From Phorcus lineatus (taxonomy: Eukaryota > Mollusca > Gastropoda > Trochida > Trochidae), in assembly GCA_921293015.1 (NCBI GenBank), contig OV121089.1, positions 42,146,520-42,210,519 of the forward strand: a stretch of DNA of 64,000 nt. The letters are read 5' to 3'. The notes beneath the pieces were generated by a model. The model saw only the letters and a list, made by a program, of their open reading frames with translations. It did no database searches and had not been told where the DNA came from. Positions 22,101 to 33,115 of this stretch are shown one piece after another (positions within the stretch are counted from its first letter, which is position 1; each line of letters begins with the position of its first letter). Both the position numbers and the translations under genes were made by a program.

Positions 22101-22554
22101 AGTATGTTTAAAAATTGTGTATGTCGCTTAATTAGTAACCAATATACCATTTGTCCTGTGTAAAGTTTAAGTCATGTCGTAATAATTGAATTTCTATCAC
22201 TAAAATGCCAAAATTATGATATTTTCTTTTTTTCAATAATTATCGACAAAAAGCAATAAAAATGTTATGAGGTTGAAATTCTGCGTCCCCTTTGCTTATA
22301 TACTATTTGTCATTGTGTCTGCTGTATTGATAAGTTTCCGAAATTACACTTGAGTCATTGACGCGCGTTACTGTTCGTTTTTTTATCACAAATCACAACT
22401 TTAAGCTGCTTTTTTCTCACTATACTGAAATGATAAGCATAAAAATGGTAATTTTCAGACACAACCAGTACTTCTTGACACAATAAGACCATTTCTAAAG
22501 TTTGACACATTTGACCCCAACTACATACTCTGTTCCCCTTTATGAAATGTCTCT
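22101..22554 (-). mobile_element. TTAA-family MITE, diverged reverse copy
   Basis: Flanked by TTAA at 22097-22100 and 22555-22558. Read in reverse it retains blocks of the family interior (GATCGAAAACCGGACAGTGG-like and the GCGCGCGTCAA block). Its plus-strand AAAGTTTGACACATTTGACC and CCAACTACATACTCTG match the inverted left end of the forward copies. Confidence 0.7.
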
Positions 22555-23722
22555 TTAATGCTACACACAAACACACAACATTTTTGTTCTTACTCACTTT
22601 TAACTGATGCAATCTATATTATAAATCATATCAATTTTCAAAGTTGAAAAATAAAGTTATGATGAATTTAACTGTCACCATATATAGTATGCACATAATG
22701 TCCCTGGTTTGAAATAAATTGGCCCTTGTTTATGACTGAATCAAAAAATATTTGACTAAATTCAAAACAGGGTCAATCTATACACAAAAACAATCAATTG
22801 TCAAATTTCTTTCAAAGAATGTCACAATAACAAAACATCACTGACACCCACGCAGTTAAAAATAAATTGTTTAATTGATAGAAAAAATATGTTAATCGAA
22901 TTCCACAAATTAAGTCTACTTTAGTTAAAACTCACAGTCATTAATTACATGTTACATCATATGATAAAATTTCGCGCACGTTGTTGTGTATTTCATTGAC
23001 AAGTTTCACATTCACAGTAAACTGAGTAATGCAAATTCCTTCAATTCTCAGATCACCTGTATCGCACCTGTTGGTGACACCTGTAATTAACCACAGCGTT
23101 CGTGCTCACCTTAAGGGGACGCTGCACTCGAACCACCGTCTCCGTCATGTCGTCGTAAATTACCGTGCCCAAATAACGGTGATCTTCTGTAAACAATCGT
23201 GTAAGTGTTTTACCTGATCTTGCTCGGGACTTCTAACGGACTTATATCTAAGACATTTGCCGCACGACTTATTACATATGGTCAGGTCACGCGGAGCCTT
23301 CTGCTAGACGAAGGATTAAGTGAACGGCAAATGCCGTCCGATCTCTGTAGGTATTACGATACAGGCATCTTTGAGAAAAATTCTTTAGTGGTAAATACAC
23401 CTTAATTCAAGCAATAATGATAAAATAAGAGATGACCCAAATTGAACCACTGCGATAACGATAGACAACTGTGGTCCACTTAACTGTGGTTTGCATTGAT
23501 GAAGCAAATTCTGCCATTTTACGCTCTATTAAACAGTTTGAATTCAACCAAAATACACGTACACCCCCCCACCCCCACTTTTTTTTTCAAGTCGATCATA
23601 AAATGGCTGACCCCCAAGGGCACCATGGTCATGGTCGATGACATATTTTTGGAATGAAAAGATTTATCAGTTCATAACTTTTTCATAACTTTAACCCCCA
23701 AAAAATGATAATGATAATACAC

Positions 23723-23912
23723 ATGTCAAATACCAAGTTTAATTGGCAGCAAGAGATGACTCTGAATAACGAAATTAACAGCACAGACCTGTCTCGTCCG
23801 TCTGAAAACTTAAACGCACTAGTGCACACCAATATTTCGTTAACACAACGAATGCACAGATTCTGCATATCTCTCGATATTATTCAAGATCCTCACTCAA
23901 GTAATCTACCTC
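23723..23912 (+). CDS. Possible isolated first exon, unrecognised
   Basis: An open frame of 63 codons from ATG 23723 runs to a good donor (CCTC followed by gtaagt at 23913). The peptide, starting MSNTKFNWQQEM, looks compositionally normal, but I recognise no family and found no partner exon downstream. It could be a 5' exon of an unseen gene or chance. Confidence 0.22.
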
Positions 23913-24630
23913 GTAAGTTATTTAACGAATATTTACGTATTCAGGTAGTAAAGTTGATTTTTAAAGACCGGAAGTATTTAATGTTACGCTACAATAAATC
24001 CGCGTGAACTACGATATCGGAAATATTAAGATTTTGCTCATAACCAAAAAAGCGGAAACGGCAGCCGCTTCGGTCAATCTAATAGCAATGCTAATGCTGT
24101 GTTATTAAATCGGTTTATTTACAACATTGCTTTCATGAAACATAATTCATTCTTTGGTCTCAGTTCAGAGTTTAGGTAAATTCAATAGCTGCACATAACA
24201 TTAGTTCAGCCGCGTTTAACTGTCTTTGAGATATCCGTTTTGTGCACAGCTAAACTTTGATTTTTTATATGTCCTAGCCGACAGCGGCTGTCTAAATTTT
24301 TTCATTGTTGACTGCAGGCCAATTGTAAAGAATTTTAACTATTTCATTGCATCGATAGAAAAGTTATGTGAATGCATAAGTCCTCTTAAACCTTAAAATA
24401 GCCAATTTAAACCGTAAAAGCGTGCACTAGTGCCTTTAAATAGGCTTACTTGACAATCTACACGATATGTGTCCCTAATGAGAGAATGTTGAAAGTTTTA
24501 AGACCTGTTGAAAACGAATATCTATAGCCTTAAATACGATAATATCATGGTTCATTGTTTCTACATAATCCTTCATAATTTAAGAAACATTTTAGATGGT
24601 TTTGACGTAATAAGGTTGCATGCTACTATA

Positions 24631-24742
24631 CAATCTCATTGAAATCAGCCCGAAACTAATCGCTCGTACCTCGCTGCGTTTCTTGATCAAGAAACGCAGC
24701 GAGGTACGAGCGATTAGTTTCGGGCTGATTTCAATGAGATTG
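24631..24742. mobile_element. Perfect 112-bp palindrome, CAATCT family, 9-bp flanking repeat
   Basis: The arms 24631-24686 and 24687-24742 are exact reverse complements with no spacer, meeting at TGATCA. The ends are CAATCTCATTG. The flanks GCTACTATA (24622-24630) and GCTCCTATA (24743-24751) match at 8 of 9 positions, consistent with a 9-bp target duplication as at the other CAATCT elements. Confidence 0.75.
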
Positions 24743-24837
24743 GCTCCTATATGACATGCCAGTGGACTTTGGCCAGTTTGAGGTATCGATTTGGGAAAAC
24801 AAAACAAATGCGAGTTCGACAGTTCTTTCTTTTGGCT

Positions 24838-24921
24838 TGAGGTGCTTGTCAGTAGATTCTCTTTATTCAATTCAAAACTTAAAGGCCACAGAATAAAGAG
24901 AATCTACTGAGGTGCTTGTCA
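24838..24921. repeat. 56-bp inverted-repeat insertion flanked by 14-bp direct repeat
   Basis: The direct repeat TGAGGTGCTTGTCA occurs at 24838-24851 and 24908-24921. Between them, GTAGATTCTCTTTATTC at the left end pairs exactly with GAATAAAGAGAATCTAC at the right end around a 22-base loop. Confidence 0.8.
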
Positions 24922-25208
24922 TGTCGGCCTGGCCTTATTGAGGCTGATATTCAGGTGAACTCACTGTGAATCTCGCTCCCTTGTAATAAGTAAGTAGGGA
25001 AATACTATACAGGTGTTTCCTCGTTCTGTGCTTGGCGTTCCATATGTGTATGGACTAGAACTAAATTTATCTTTACAATTATGCTGCTACTTTATGGAAA
25101 AACATAGTGATATATAACATTGATGGTCTAAATGTTGCTATCAATTCAATAATGTTAAATTGCTATCAATTATAAATATATATCACATGTCACTTGTCTT
25201 GCATTTAA

Positions 25209-25674
25209 AGTGACACTGAGTATGTTTGATGATTTTTTTCTGTGGTTAAAAAAAGATCCAATATAACCATAAGTGCTGAGTTGTGTTCAAATCGCCCCTC
25301 TAAAGCTGCATATTTATCGCTAAAATAACTATGATATTTTCTTGTTTTCAAAGATTTATAAAAAAAACGGCCATTTGAATGTCAGGAAGTCGAAATTCTG
25401 CTTCATATTTACATATATGTTAGTAAAATAACCTATTTAACAAAACCAATCAATATTTGTCTTTGTGTCTTTTGTAAATCAGTTTAAAAAATTACGTTTG
25501 ACGCGCGCCATTGTCCGGTTTTCGATCACAAATCATGACTTTAACCTGCTTATTGACACTATACTGAACTTTTAAGCACTTACATGATCATTTTAAGAAC
25601 AAACCAACTCTTCAACGATAAAACCATTTATGAAGTTTGACATATTTGGCTCCAACAACATTCTCTGCGGCCCT
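25209..25674 (-). mobile_element. TTAA-family MITE, second reverse copy
   Basis: A 466-bp copy between TTAA at 25205-25208 and 25675-25678. In reverse it contains GATCGAAAACCGGACAATGG followed by CGCGCGTCA, nearly identical to the forward copies. Plus-strand AAGTTTGACATATTTGGCTC then CAACAACATTCTC mirrors the forward left end. Confidence 0.78.
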
Positions 25675-26578
25675 TTAAGGCATTTGTCCAAATATAGTGT
25701 TATTAAGTTACCAGTTCTTGGAATAGCTAAGATTAGTACCGTAATTCCGCTCTTCCTATCGTTACTAGCAGTTCGCTAAACTACTAAACATGTAACTCTC
25801 AACCGATGGCACTCGTGCACAGATTTACGATATACGAACTTCGATCCTGAGTTGAGAATCAATTTGCACACAGTAGGAAGCGTGAAGTCAGTTCAGTAAC
25901 CTCCATCGTTTACAAAATAACACGATTGTGATACATTTATATTGATTGTTTGAACCTCTCTGTGCGTAAATATTCGATAAATGTATCATACCACACGTTA
26001 CATGAAAGCAAATGAAAACAAAGTAGTGAGTTACAGTTGCATTATTTACATTGTTTCAATATAGTGATCCAATGGTTTCAAGGTTTGACAGCATGAATAC
26101 GCCCTTATTTGGTTGTGGAGGTTCGCTAAGATATTTTACTTACGCTTCAGTTGATATATGATGTTGTCAGAGAAAAGGAAAACCCTGATTATGGCAGTTT
26201 ATTAATAAAAGCTGAATTTAACTGTATATAACCCTTTGGATATGTTCAGTTTGTTAGGAAATACATGTAAGTAATACGAGAATTTAAATTCAATGAAATT
26301 ATTTCTGATTCAACTCCATATCACCCAACAGAGCATAGTTTGTCTATCATTACAGCTCTGTTTCATGCGAATAGCAAGTGTCAGATGGCTACTTTTGTTA
26401 CACGTGCTCTTGGGCTTATTGGCAGATTGATGCCATATGGTTAATTTTTGGCTATGTGTTTCTTTGCTTTTTGGGATGCTTCGTTTTAGGGCTGCCTTTG
26501 GTTCAAGGTGTTCCTGAGTAAAACTTAGTCAGCGCACCTGCATATGTTGACCAATTCATCAGGGATGTCATATATAAG

Positions 26579-26710
26579 AATTCAGTGTAGCATTGCACTC
26601 AAACCTTATTGCCCGTACAACAGTTCTCTTCTGTACTGTAGACAAAGTTGCCGAGCGCCTGCAGGCGGGATTCGAACCACGGATCTTTCACACGAAAAGT
26701 GTCCGAAAAT
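26579..26710 (-). mobile_element. tRNA-derived SINE, family A copy 2 (5' part)
   Basis: Minus-strand copy with GGATTCGAACCACGGATC (B box in reverse) next to GACAAAGTTGCCGAGCGCC and the CAGTTCTC/AATTCAGTGTAGCATTGCA body. The tail half is missing. Confidence 0.7.
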
Positions 26711-28056
26711 AGAAATGTCATTAAAGAGCTATCTCATCCTCCTACGGAAGTTTTTTTATACATATTTTACTTGAATTTGATTAAAAGGTATAATACCAAA
26801 TCGTATATACAGCTAAAGTGACATCCATCCGATTAAAAGCGACGTTTTCCGAGGCATAAAATTGTCAATTCTTTTACTCCACCGAGATACGAGCGCATTC
26901 CATTTGTGGGTTTCCTCGAGTGGAGAAGACACTGTATTAAAGGTGGAATCTGAACTATTTGGCCAGAGGTTGAATTTTAGAAATTTAGTTTAATCAAATT
27001 AGAACTGACAAGTTTTGGTTAATTGTCCAATGAAGCTGAATGGCGAATCAACGAGACCAAGATTTCCCAATATTGATTTCCTAAAAAATTCCAGTTGTCA
27101 TTAGAATGACATGTGCTCCTCCGCCTAAAATATTGAAGAGAAAGAAGAGGAACGTTCATGCAACTTGCGGTGAGGTGAGGCGATTTTGGCCTTAACGCCA
27201 CTTTAAAGATTATTTAAATGCCACTTGAACATGTCAAGCCGTTCAGAAAAGGGACTATATATACAATTTTGAGGTCATGATTTTTTTATAATCGAAACTA
27301 TATATTTCGCAAATTATCTCAAACAAACAAATTGCTCGTTTGGGAGGTATATAGAGTCCCTTGGTAAAGTCTTATTGAGATCTACCCATTCGTCGACTAA
27401 GGGAGGTAACTCTAAACACGGAAGTGACTTCCACGTTGTCCCCCGATGTTGACAAGTGACTTGAAGTGTGATAACTTAGAGAAGTGCCACAAGAGATGCT
27501 ATTATATAAACATGATTATCAACATGACATATGAAATGTGACTTAAAGTAGATGTCACTCTATGCTTTTCTTCAGAAAAAAATCCATGACAATGATATGG
27601 ACAAGTTAGTAACGGACAAAGACGTGTCTTCACTTCTGGAATTACCATTCATTTAAAGAAGTCTCCCTTAAATTGATGAATTTTTTTTACATTTGGAGTG
27701 AAGTAACTATTGTAATGTTATCATTCAAAACGTTGAACAACTGCAAAAACGTTAAAGGGAATTTTCCTAGCACAGACTTGGCGACTGCAAAGAGACAATT
27801 AATTAATGATTTGGCATACTTTAAGCATGATTTAGCTTAACTTAAAACTTCAAAATCCAAAAGTACATTTTCAATTATTGTGTATGTTAAGAATAGAATT
27901 GTCTATCATGATAAATTCAGTAGATATTAAAAAACAGGAAACAAAAATCACAAAGATATGTCAACGAGTTATATATGAGTAAATGATCACGAAGAAGAAG
28001 ACAATTATACATTATAGAGAACATTCATTCAGGGAGAGCTAACAAACTAGATCATA
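26711..28056. other. 5' flank of the FkbM-like gene, nothing else recognised
   Basis: No exon or repeat is recognised. An acceptor-like ttcattcag shortly before the ATG at 28057 may mean an upstream non-coding exon. Confidence 0.4.
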
Positions 28057-30197
28057 ATGTCTCTTCTACGACGTGGCTGTTTCAAGTGGATCTGCTATCT
28101 GTTCATTGCTGTCGTCATTATGGAAGTGGTCGTCTTCAACGCCATTGTCTTGGTGGCCTTTCTCTCTGTGAAGAAGAAACTGGATGGAATTTGGAATGGG
28201 AAAGAAAGCACCTTCTTGGAAAACATTGTTGCCAGCAAACAATTTGAGGTGAGTCTGCTTAAATCTAGTACATACCGCTTGAATTACATGAAGAGGTCTA
28301 ATCGATCAGTTGCGAGTTATAACTGTTAGCGTCCAAATTTCTTGCAATTCTAGATTATGCGGATGACCTCTGTTTTGCTTCTGATTATCTATATTCTTAT
28401 ACCTTTAGAATACTGTGCTGTTGTACTGTAAATCAGGTCCAATCAGACTGCACCTACCAAGCCTCTATCAAGGATAAAGGGAATTATCAATCTGACTAGC
28501 ATGGCAAAAAATCCTAGCTACTCCAGATAGACTGTATAATGTTATAACTCCTAATTAATGCTTCATCTTATTTCAGAACTGGCTTTACAGCGCTAAGAGT
28601 GGCGGGCTAGTGAAAATCATACAAGAGACGGTAGGGCGGATGCATGTGATACAGTACCCTCACACTAATGCCAAACACATGGAGGGGGCGCCATCTATCA
28701 GCGGTATTGGTTTCGACACATCTAACAGCGGGGAGTCCATGTATCTCTACAGGAGGATACAGGCCAGGGAAGAGTTTCCTTACAGCAAACTGGTCGTCGA
28801 TATCGGAGCCAATGATGGACTCATATCAAGTAACTCGTTCAACTTCCTGGAGTGGGGCTGGAATGCCATTTTGGTGGAACCTCAGGCCTCCGAACTGAAT
28901 CTTGCCATTTTGAACAACAGACAGTAAGTTAGGATCCTTAAGCTAATTTCCTAATTAAACTTTGTCATTGTAAATTGAAGAAGAAAGAAAATCAGTGATG
29001 TCAAGCTTCACCTGTTGCTATCATTGCCCAAAGTATCATTATATCAGCAGCAGATCCATAGAATTTTTAAATGAGAGTTCATCTATCTAAAAGGAGGTAG
29101 TGGTGTTCAACTTGCTTAAATGCAGTTTATCTGATAAGTATTTTGAAGGAAGGGATTCAAATCTTGAGAAAACCTTCATGAATGCTAATATCCAAGTGAA
29201 TTGTTTTTCTTGTTACGTCTTATTTGGAATGGATTGTTATGTTAAAACTAAATGTTTAGAGTTTGCATTATACAAAATTGATTATATTGTTTTTCACATC
29301 AGTGATATGACCCTATCGATGGGGTCTCCAAAATAAACTAGCTTACAATCCTTCTATTTTCAAGCCACAAGGACCCATACAACGAAGGTAAACAAGAACT
29401 AACAGTGTTCCAAGGAGTCCTGGCCGAGAAGGACGGCTTCACCAGCTTTGTGGTTTCCTCGTCCATGGACAGGATGGAGAGTCACGTGATGACCGACTCC
29501 GATAAAGAGTTTGCGGAGAACCCAGACCCTCTGATTATCGAGGTCCCCAGCCTCACCGTGAGATCCTTCACTGCAAGGTACAAAGTCCCGAAGAAGTTTG
29601 GAATCCTCTCCATTGATGCAGAGGGTCTCGGTGACAAGGTAAGGATGTTTACATTTCAGCCCTTTACCTCAGTTCTTGACATTTACAATTGGTAAAGTGC
29701 CTTAAACTAATGTCAACCGGTGGTATAAAGTGGTGTTTGACAAGAAACTGTATGTGTTAAGCCTCTTTCCTTTTGATCAATTTTGGTAAGTTTCTTGCAT
29801 CATGAAGACAATGATAAATAATGGATGCACAACTTCTTTATTTTCACAATGGCGATGTTTCTGTATAGATCCTAATACCGTACTCAAGCGTCATTGTAAA
29901 ATTAAAGAAGTTTTACATCCGTAAAACATCCTTGTCTGCCTGAAAGTGCCAACTTCTAGAATTCCAACTAAACAATTCATCTTTCTTTAGATTCTGCAGC
30001 AGTGGATGAAGCTTGGTTTCCGGCCTGCCTACATTGTATATGAACACCTGCACAACAGTGGCTCTATAGAAGAGATAGCTTCATACCTGGAGAAATGTGA
30101 TTACAGGTACGTCTCACTCCTCGGGTGGAACCATATATTTGAGCATGTGCCCTTTCCGGGGGATGACCAACCCTCTGCGCTTGAAGAACATCATTAA
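28057..30197 (+). CDS. FkbM-family methyltransferase-like protein with N-terminal membrane anchor (4 exons)
   Basis: Exons are 28057-28248, 28577-28923, 29365-29638 and 29991-30197, phases 0, 2, 0, totalling exactly 339 codons plus stop. Donors are gtgagt, gtaagt and gtaagg; acceptors are tttcag, tttcaag and ctttag. Residues about 10-37 form one hydrophobic anchor after a short basic tail, so a type II orientation (Golgi/ER lumen or cell surface) is likely. The soluble part has the SAM-binding motif I VVDIGANDG (137-145), the acidic-loop block ILVEPQ (about 163-168), and the FkbM signature ILSIDAEGLGDK (about 261-272) followed by YIVYEH. This matches Pfam Methyltransf_21 architecture. The family O-methylates sugars or polyketides in bacteria; the animal substrate is unknown. 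The gene is convergent with ETFBKMT 1.2 kb downstream. Confidence 0.87.
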
Positions 30198-30339
30198 CCT
30201 TCTATCTTGGAATGAGACTGCCTTTGTATTTTCAAGCTTTAATCCCAGAAAGACTTCGACCCACCTATTAAAAAGGGGTCAAACAATTTGAGTTTTGGAA
30301 GGATTGAGACAGGAACCCAAAATAATACTCTGAAAATAT

Positions 30340-30620
30340 GATCTTTCAAGGGTATACCCCAACCTCGCGAGTTGAAGATTACCATTCACCTTTATTCTGC
30401 CAGTACTGAATGAATGCATGTGTGATTTTTATACTTTAACCGTGAAAAGCTGGAGCTTAACTAAATTGAGCATGTGCCTTCTCTGGGAGATAACCAAACC
30501 TCGGAGCTGCAAGATAACCATAACTCTTAATAATGGACTATGCATCATTTCAAACATTTTAGTATGTACGACTTGTACCCATTTCTCTGAGCATGTTCTG
30601 CTTGAGTGAGTTATCTTGGT
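30340..30620 (+). repeat. Decayed copies of the end of FkbM-like exon 4
   Basis: The exon 4 end (30157-30198, GATGACCAACCCTCTGCGC then TTGAAGAACATCATTAAC) has look-alikes at 30350-30391 (CCCCAACCTCGCGAGTTGAA) and 30484-30527 (GATAACCAAACCTCGGAGCT). The second is preceded by GAGCATGTGCC, as in the real exon. They lie 134 bp apart and carry no usable frame. Confidence 0.55.
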
Positions 30621-31432
30621 ATTACCAGGTACATGGATTTGAGTGTTTTTCCTGAGATGGGTTTTGCATTTTTTAGATTTAACCAACTCTGAAACATATC
30701 ATTATATATAACTGATGTAATCTTGATATTTTTATTTTACATAATCAATATTTTGACTAGCACCAAAGGAAGAAGTCAAGTCCTCTGTCAATATTGCTTT
30801 CCTCGGGTCTATAAAAACAGGTATTGACCTCATCACCAGTCTATAGTTGTATAATGTCAAATAAGAACAATATTAAAATGTGATATAGGAGAGAGAGCTT
30901 ACTTCATCTCACCAAATGACCTACTTCACGGACTCAGGAAGGGCAATGTTTACCTGCCACATGCAACCTAGTTTATAGTAATGTTGAATGAAGATTATAA
31001 ACTTATATATTGACAGTGATGAAACATAAACCTAACTGCAAATATGAAAGACTCACCATTGTTTTGGACCTTAAATGGAACTTGAAATGAAGAAAAATTT
31101 CTTAAATTTGCAGGCCATGTCTTTCATGACCTCCGAAACCACATGGCTAAGACTGAAAGCTTAGCAGTAACCCCCCTTTATAGTTATAGTTAATCAAAAT
31201 GGTTATATAAAAAAATCAAAATATAAAAAATATAACCATTATAGATTTTGAATGAAAATTAAGAGAAATTAAAATTGTAAAAAATACTTATTTTGACCAT
31301 TAGATACACAATAATGATTGAAGTCGGGCATGCTATCTTAGGAGGCTTGAGGACAACTCATTTTTTAAGCAGATATTTTGATGTCAGAAGAGAGAAGAGA
31401 GAACTGACACATGAGAGTAATGTTATTTTATT
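30621..31432. other. Convergent intergenic region
   Basis: Between the FkbM-like gene and ETFBKMT. It has an A/T-rich hairpin near 31200-31242 (GGTTATAT paired with ATATAACC). A minus-strand AATAAA overlaps the ETFBKMT stop region at about 31426-31432 and could be its poly(A) signal. Confidence 0.4.
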
Positions 31433-33115
31433 TCACAAACCACACAAGGTCCACACACAGGCCGAGGTGAGACCATTGTTCTCCATCCTAAACCTATCTG
31501 GAAGGTCGTATTCAATTAGCTTTGTAAGCTGTGACTTCATTGGATGATTCATAAATGTCAACCTTCCTGGATCACCAATCAGAACGACTGTTTCTTTTTT
31601 CAAATATTTTCTTAACCAATCACTGATGAGATCTGCAAACCCACTTTCATAAAACATATCACCAAGGATAATCACATCCCATTGGTCACAATAAGAGCCA
31701 ATCAAATTCGAGGAATTCGTTGTAATATTGCAGCCATTCATTGATGCATTCAGCTCTGTTGCAGAAATTGCTACTGAAAAAAGACAATATCCAACTGTAT
31801 TGAAGAAGAGAGAACAAGAGATAAAATCATGCAATTTATTCATTAATGCAAAGTATATTTCCATGAATATTTAAAAGGAATGAAATAATAAAAATTTTTT
31901 GAAGGAACAACAGAACCGGCGTTTAATCGAGGGATAAAAATATCTAATGTTTTTTTCGGTTTTTGTACATTTATTCTTTTATTAAACAACCCAATGAAAC
32001 AAATTGTTTCGGATCCTATGTAAATTAATTTTTTCATAGCAATAATGCTACAATATCTTTTCAAAACACAAAATATCTTGTTTCCGCTGTTGCTGTGCTT
32101 ATGAGGCCCTAGTTCTGACCTGGTTCCGGACTGAAGTTTTGTTTGAATGTACATTTACTCTTGCTAATACTTGACTATTACCCTTGTCTATGTCATTTGC
32201 TGTCACTGAAGCGCCACACATGGCTGCAGCGATGGAGGAAGCTCCACATCCGCACCCCACATCTAGCACCCTCATCCCTCTCACAGACGTGAAGTGATCC
32301 AGAATGTACCTGTACAACACACACACTCCACTGGTACAGTGTTTTTCTCAATACATTCAAAGAAACAATCGAAAGAAAATGTCATCTGGTTTATGCCATG
32401 GTCAAGCATGTGCATTGGTCAATGGTAATGATTGTCAAATACCAGACAGGGAAGGCTAATTCAATGACATACATAGATACAGACTCGAATATTATTAAAT
32501 TGATACCGTTTAATAGATACCAACTAAACTTCCCCAGAACAACAAGACAGTCAACCCACTAGCAGATCTCACCTTTGGAAAACATTTGCCATATATCAAA
32601 TACTTTTTAAGGAGCTGCTGAAAGGTCATTTAAAGGAAAGGCAATTCTATCAAAAAATTTAAGGCAGCAACCTTTTTGCAAAATAACAATTACATGAAAA
32701 TATAACCTTTGAATTTTTTATTTTAAAACTTATTAAATACAAAATAAAATACAAATAAAAATGCTTGTATTCCGTGATGGGCTATAAGCTGTCTACATCA
32801 GACAGATCAATACCTTGTGACTGCCTGTCCACCAGGCCAGTAAAAGGCCCAAAATGGTTCCGAGAATGGAGAGTTGTCTCCCCTTGAGTGCCAGAGCTCA
32901 CAGTTTGGTGTAACCAGATTGAGTTGTATCTCTGGTGTCAAGTGATCGCGTGTTAGTTCTGTGTGACGTTTTATCTGGGTATAAACATCTGATTGGTTGC
33001 TAGAGAAGTTATGTGATTGGATGCTCAGTTGTTTTGATCTTTTGTTGATTTGTAAATTTTGAAGTCTTTGACCCCAGGTGACTGCCATTAGTCCTCTGAA
33101 TCTGAACACTTTCAT
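31433..33115 (-). CDS. ETFBKMT: ETF-beta lysine methyltransferase (METTL20), 3 exons
   Basis: Exons on the minus strand are 33115-32814, 32309-32182 and 31773-31433, joined at phases 2 and 1 to give exactly 256 codons plus stop. In vertebrates this mitochondrial enzyme trimethylates lysines of the electron transfer flavoprotein beta subunit. The basic, acid-poor N-terminus (about 45 residues) suits a mitochondrial presequence. Family blocks appear in order: LTPEIQL, ELWHSRGDNSPFSEPFWAFY with WPGGQAVTRY, motif I VLDVGCGCGASS (115-126), ANDID (138-142), WDVIILGDMFYE (175-186), and VLIGDPGR. Length is close to the human protein (about 262 aa). An acceptor (ttacattttcag) 12 bases before the ATG and a strong donor (CCACAG then gtaagt at 33699) suggest a non-coding 5' exon ending at 33700. 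Confidence 0.93.

Noticed and set aside
23029..23405. Open frames on the plus strand around 23.0-23.4 kb
   Set aside because: Slightly higher GC, but the frames are short, overlap in different phases and show no motif or clear splice sites.
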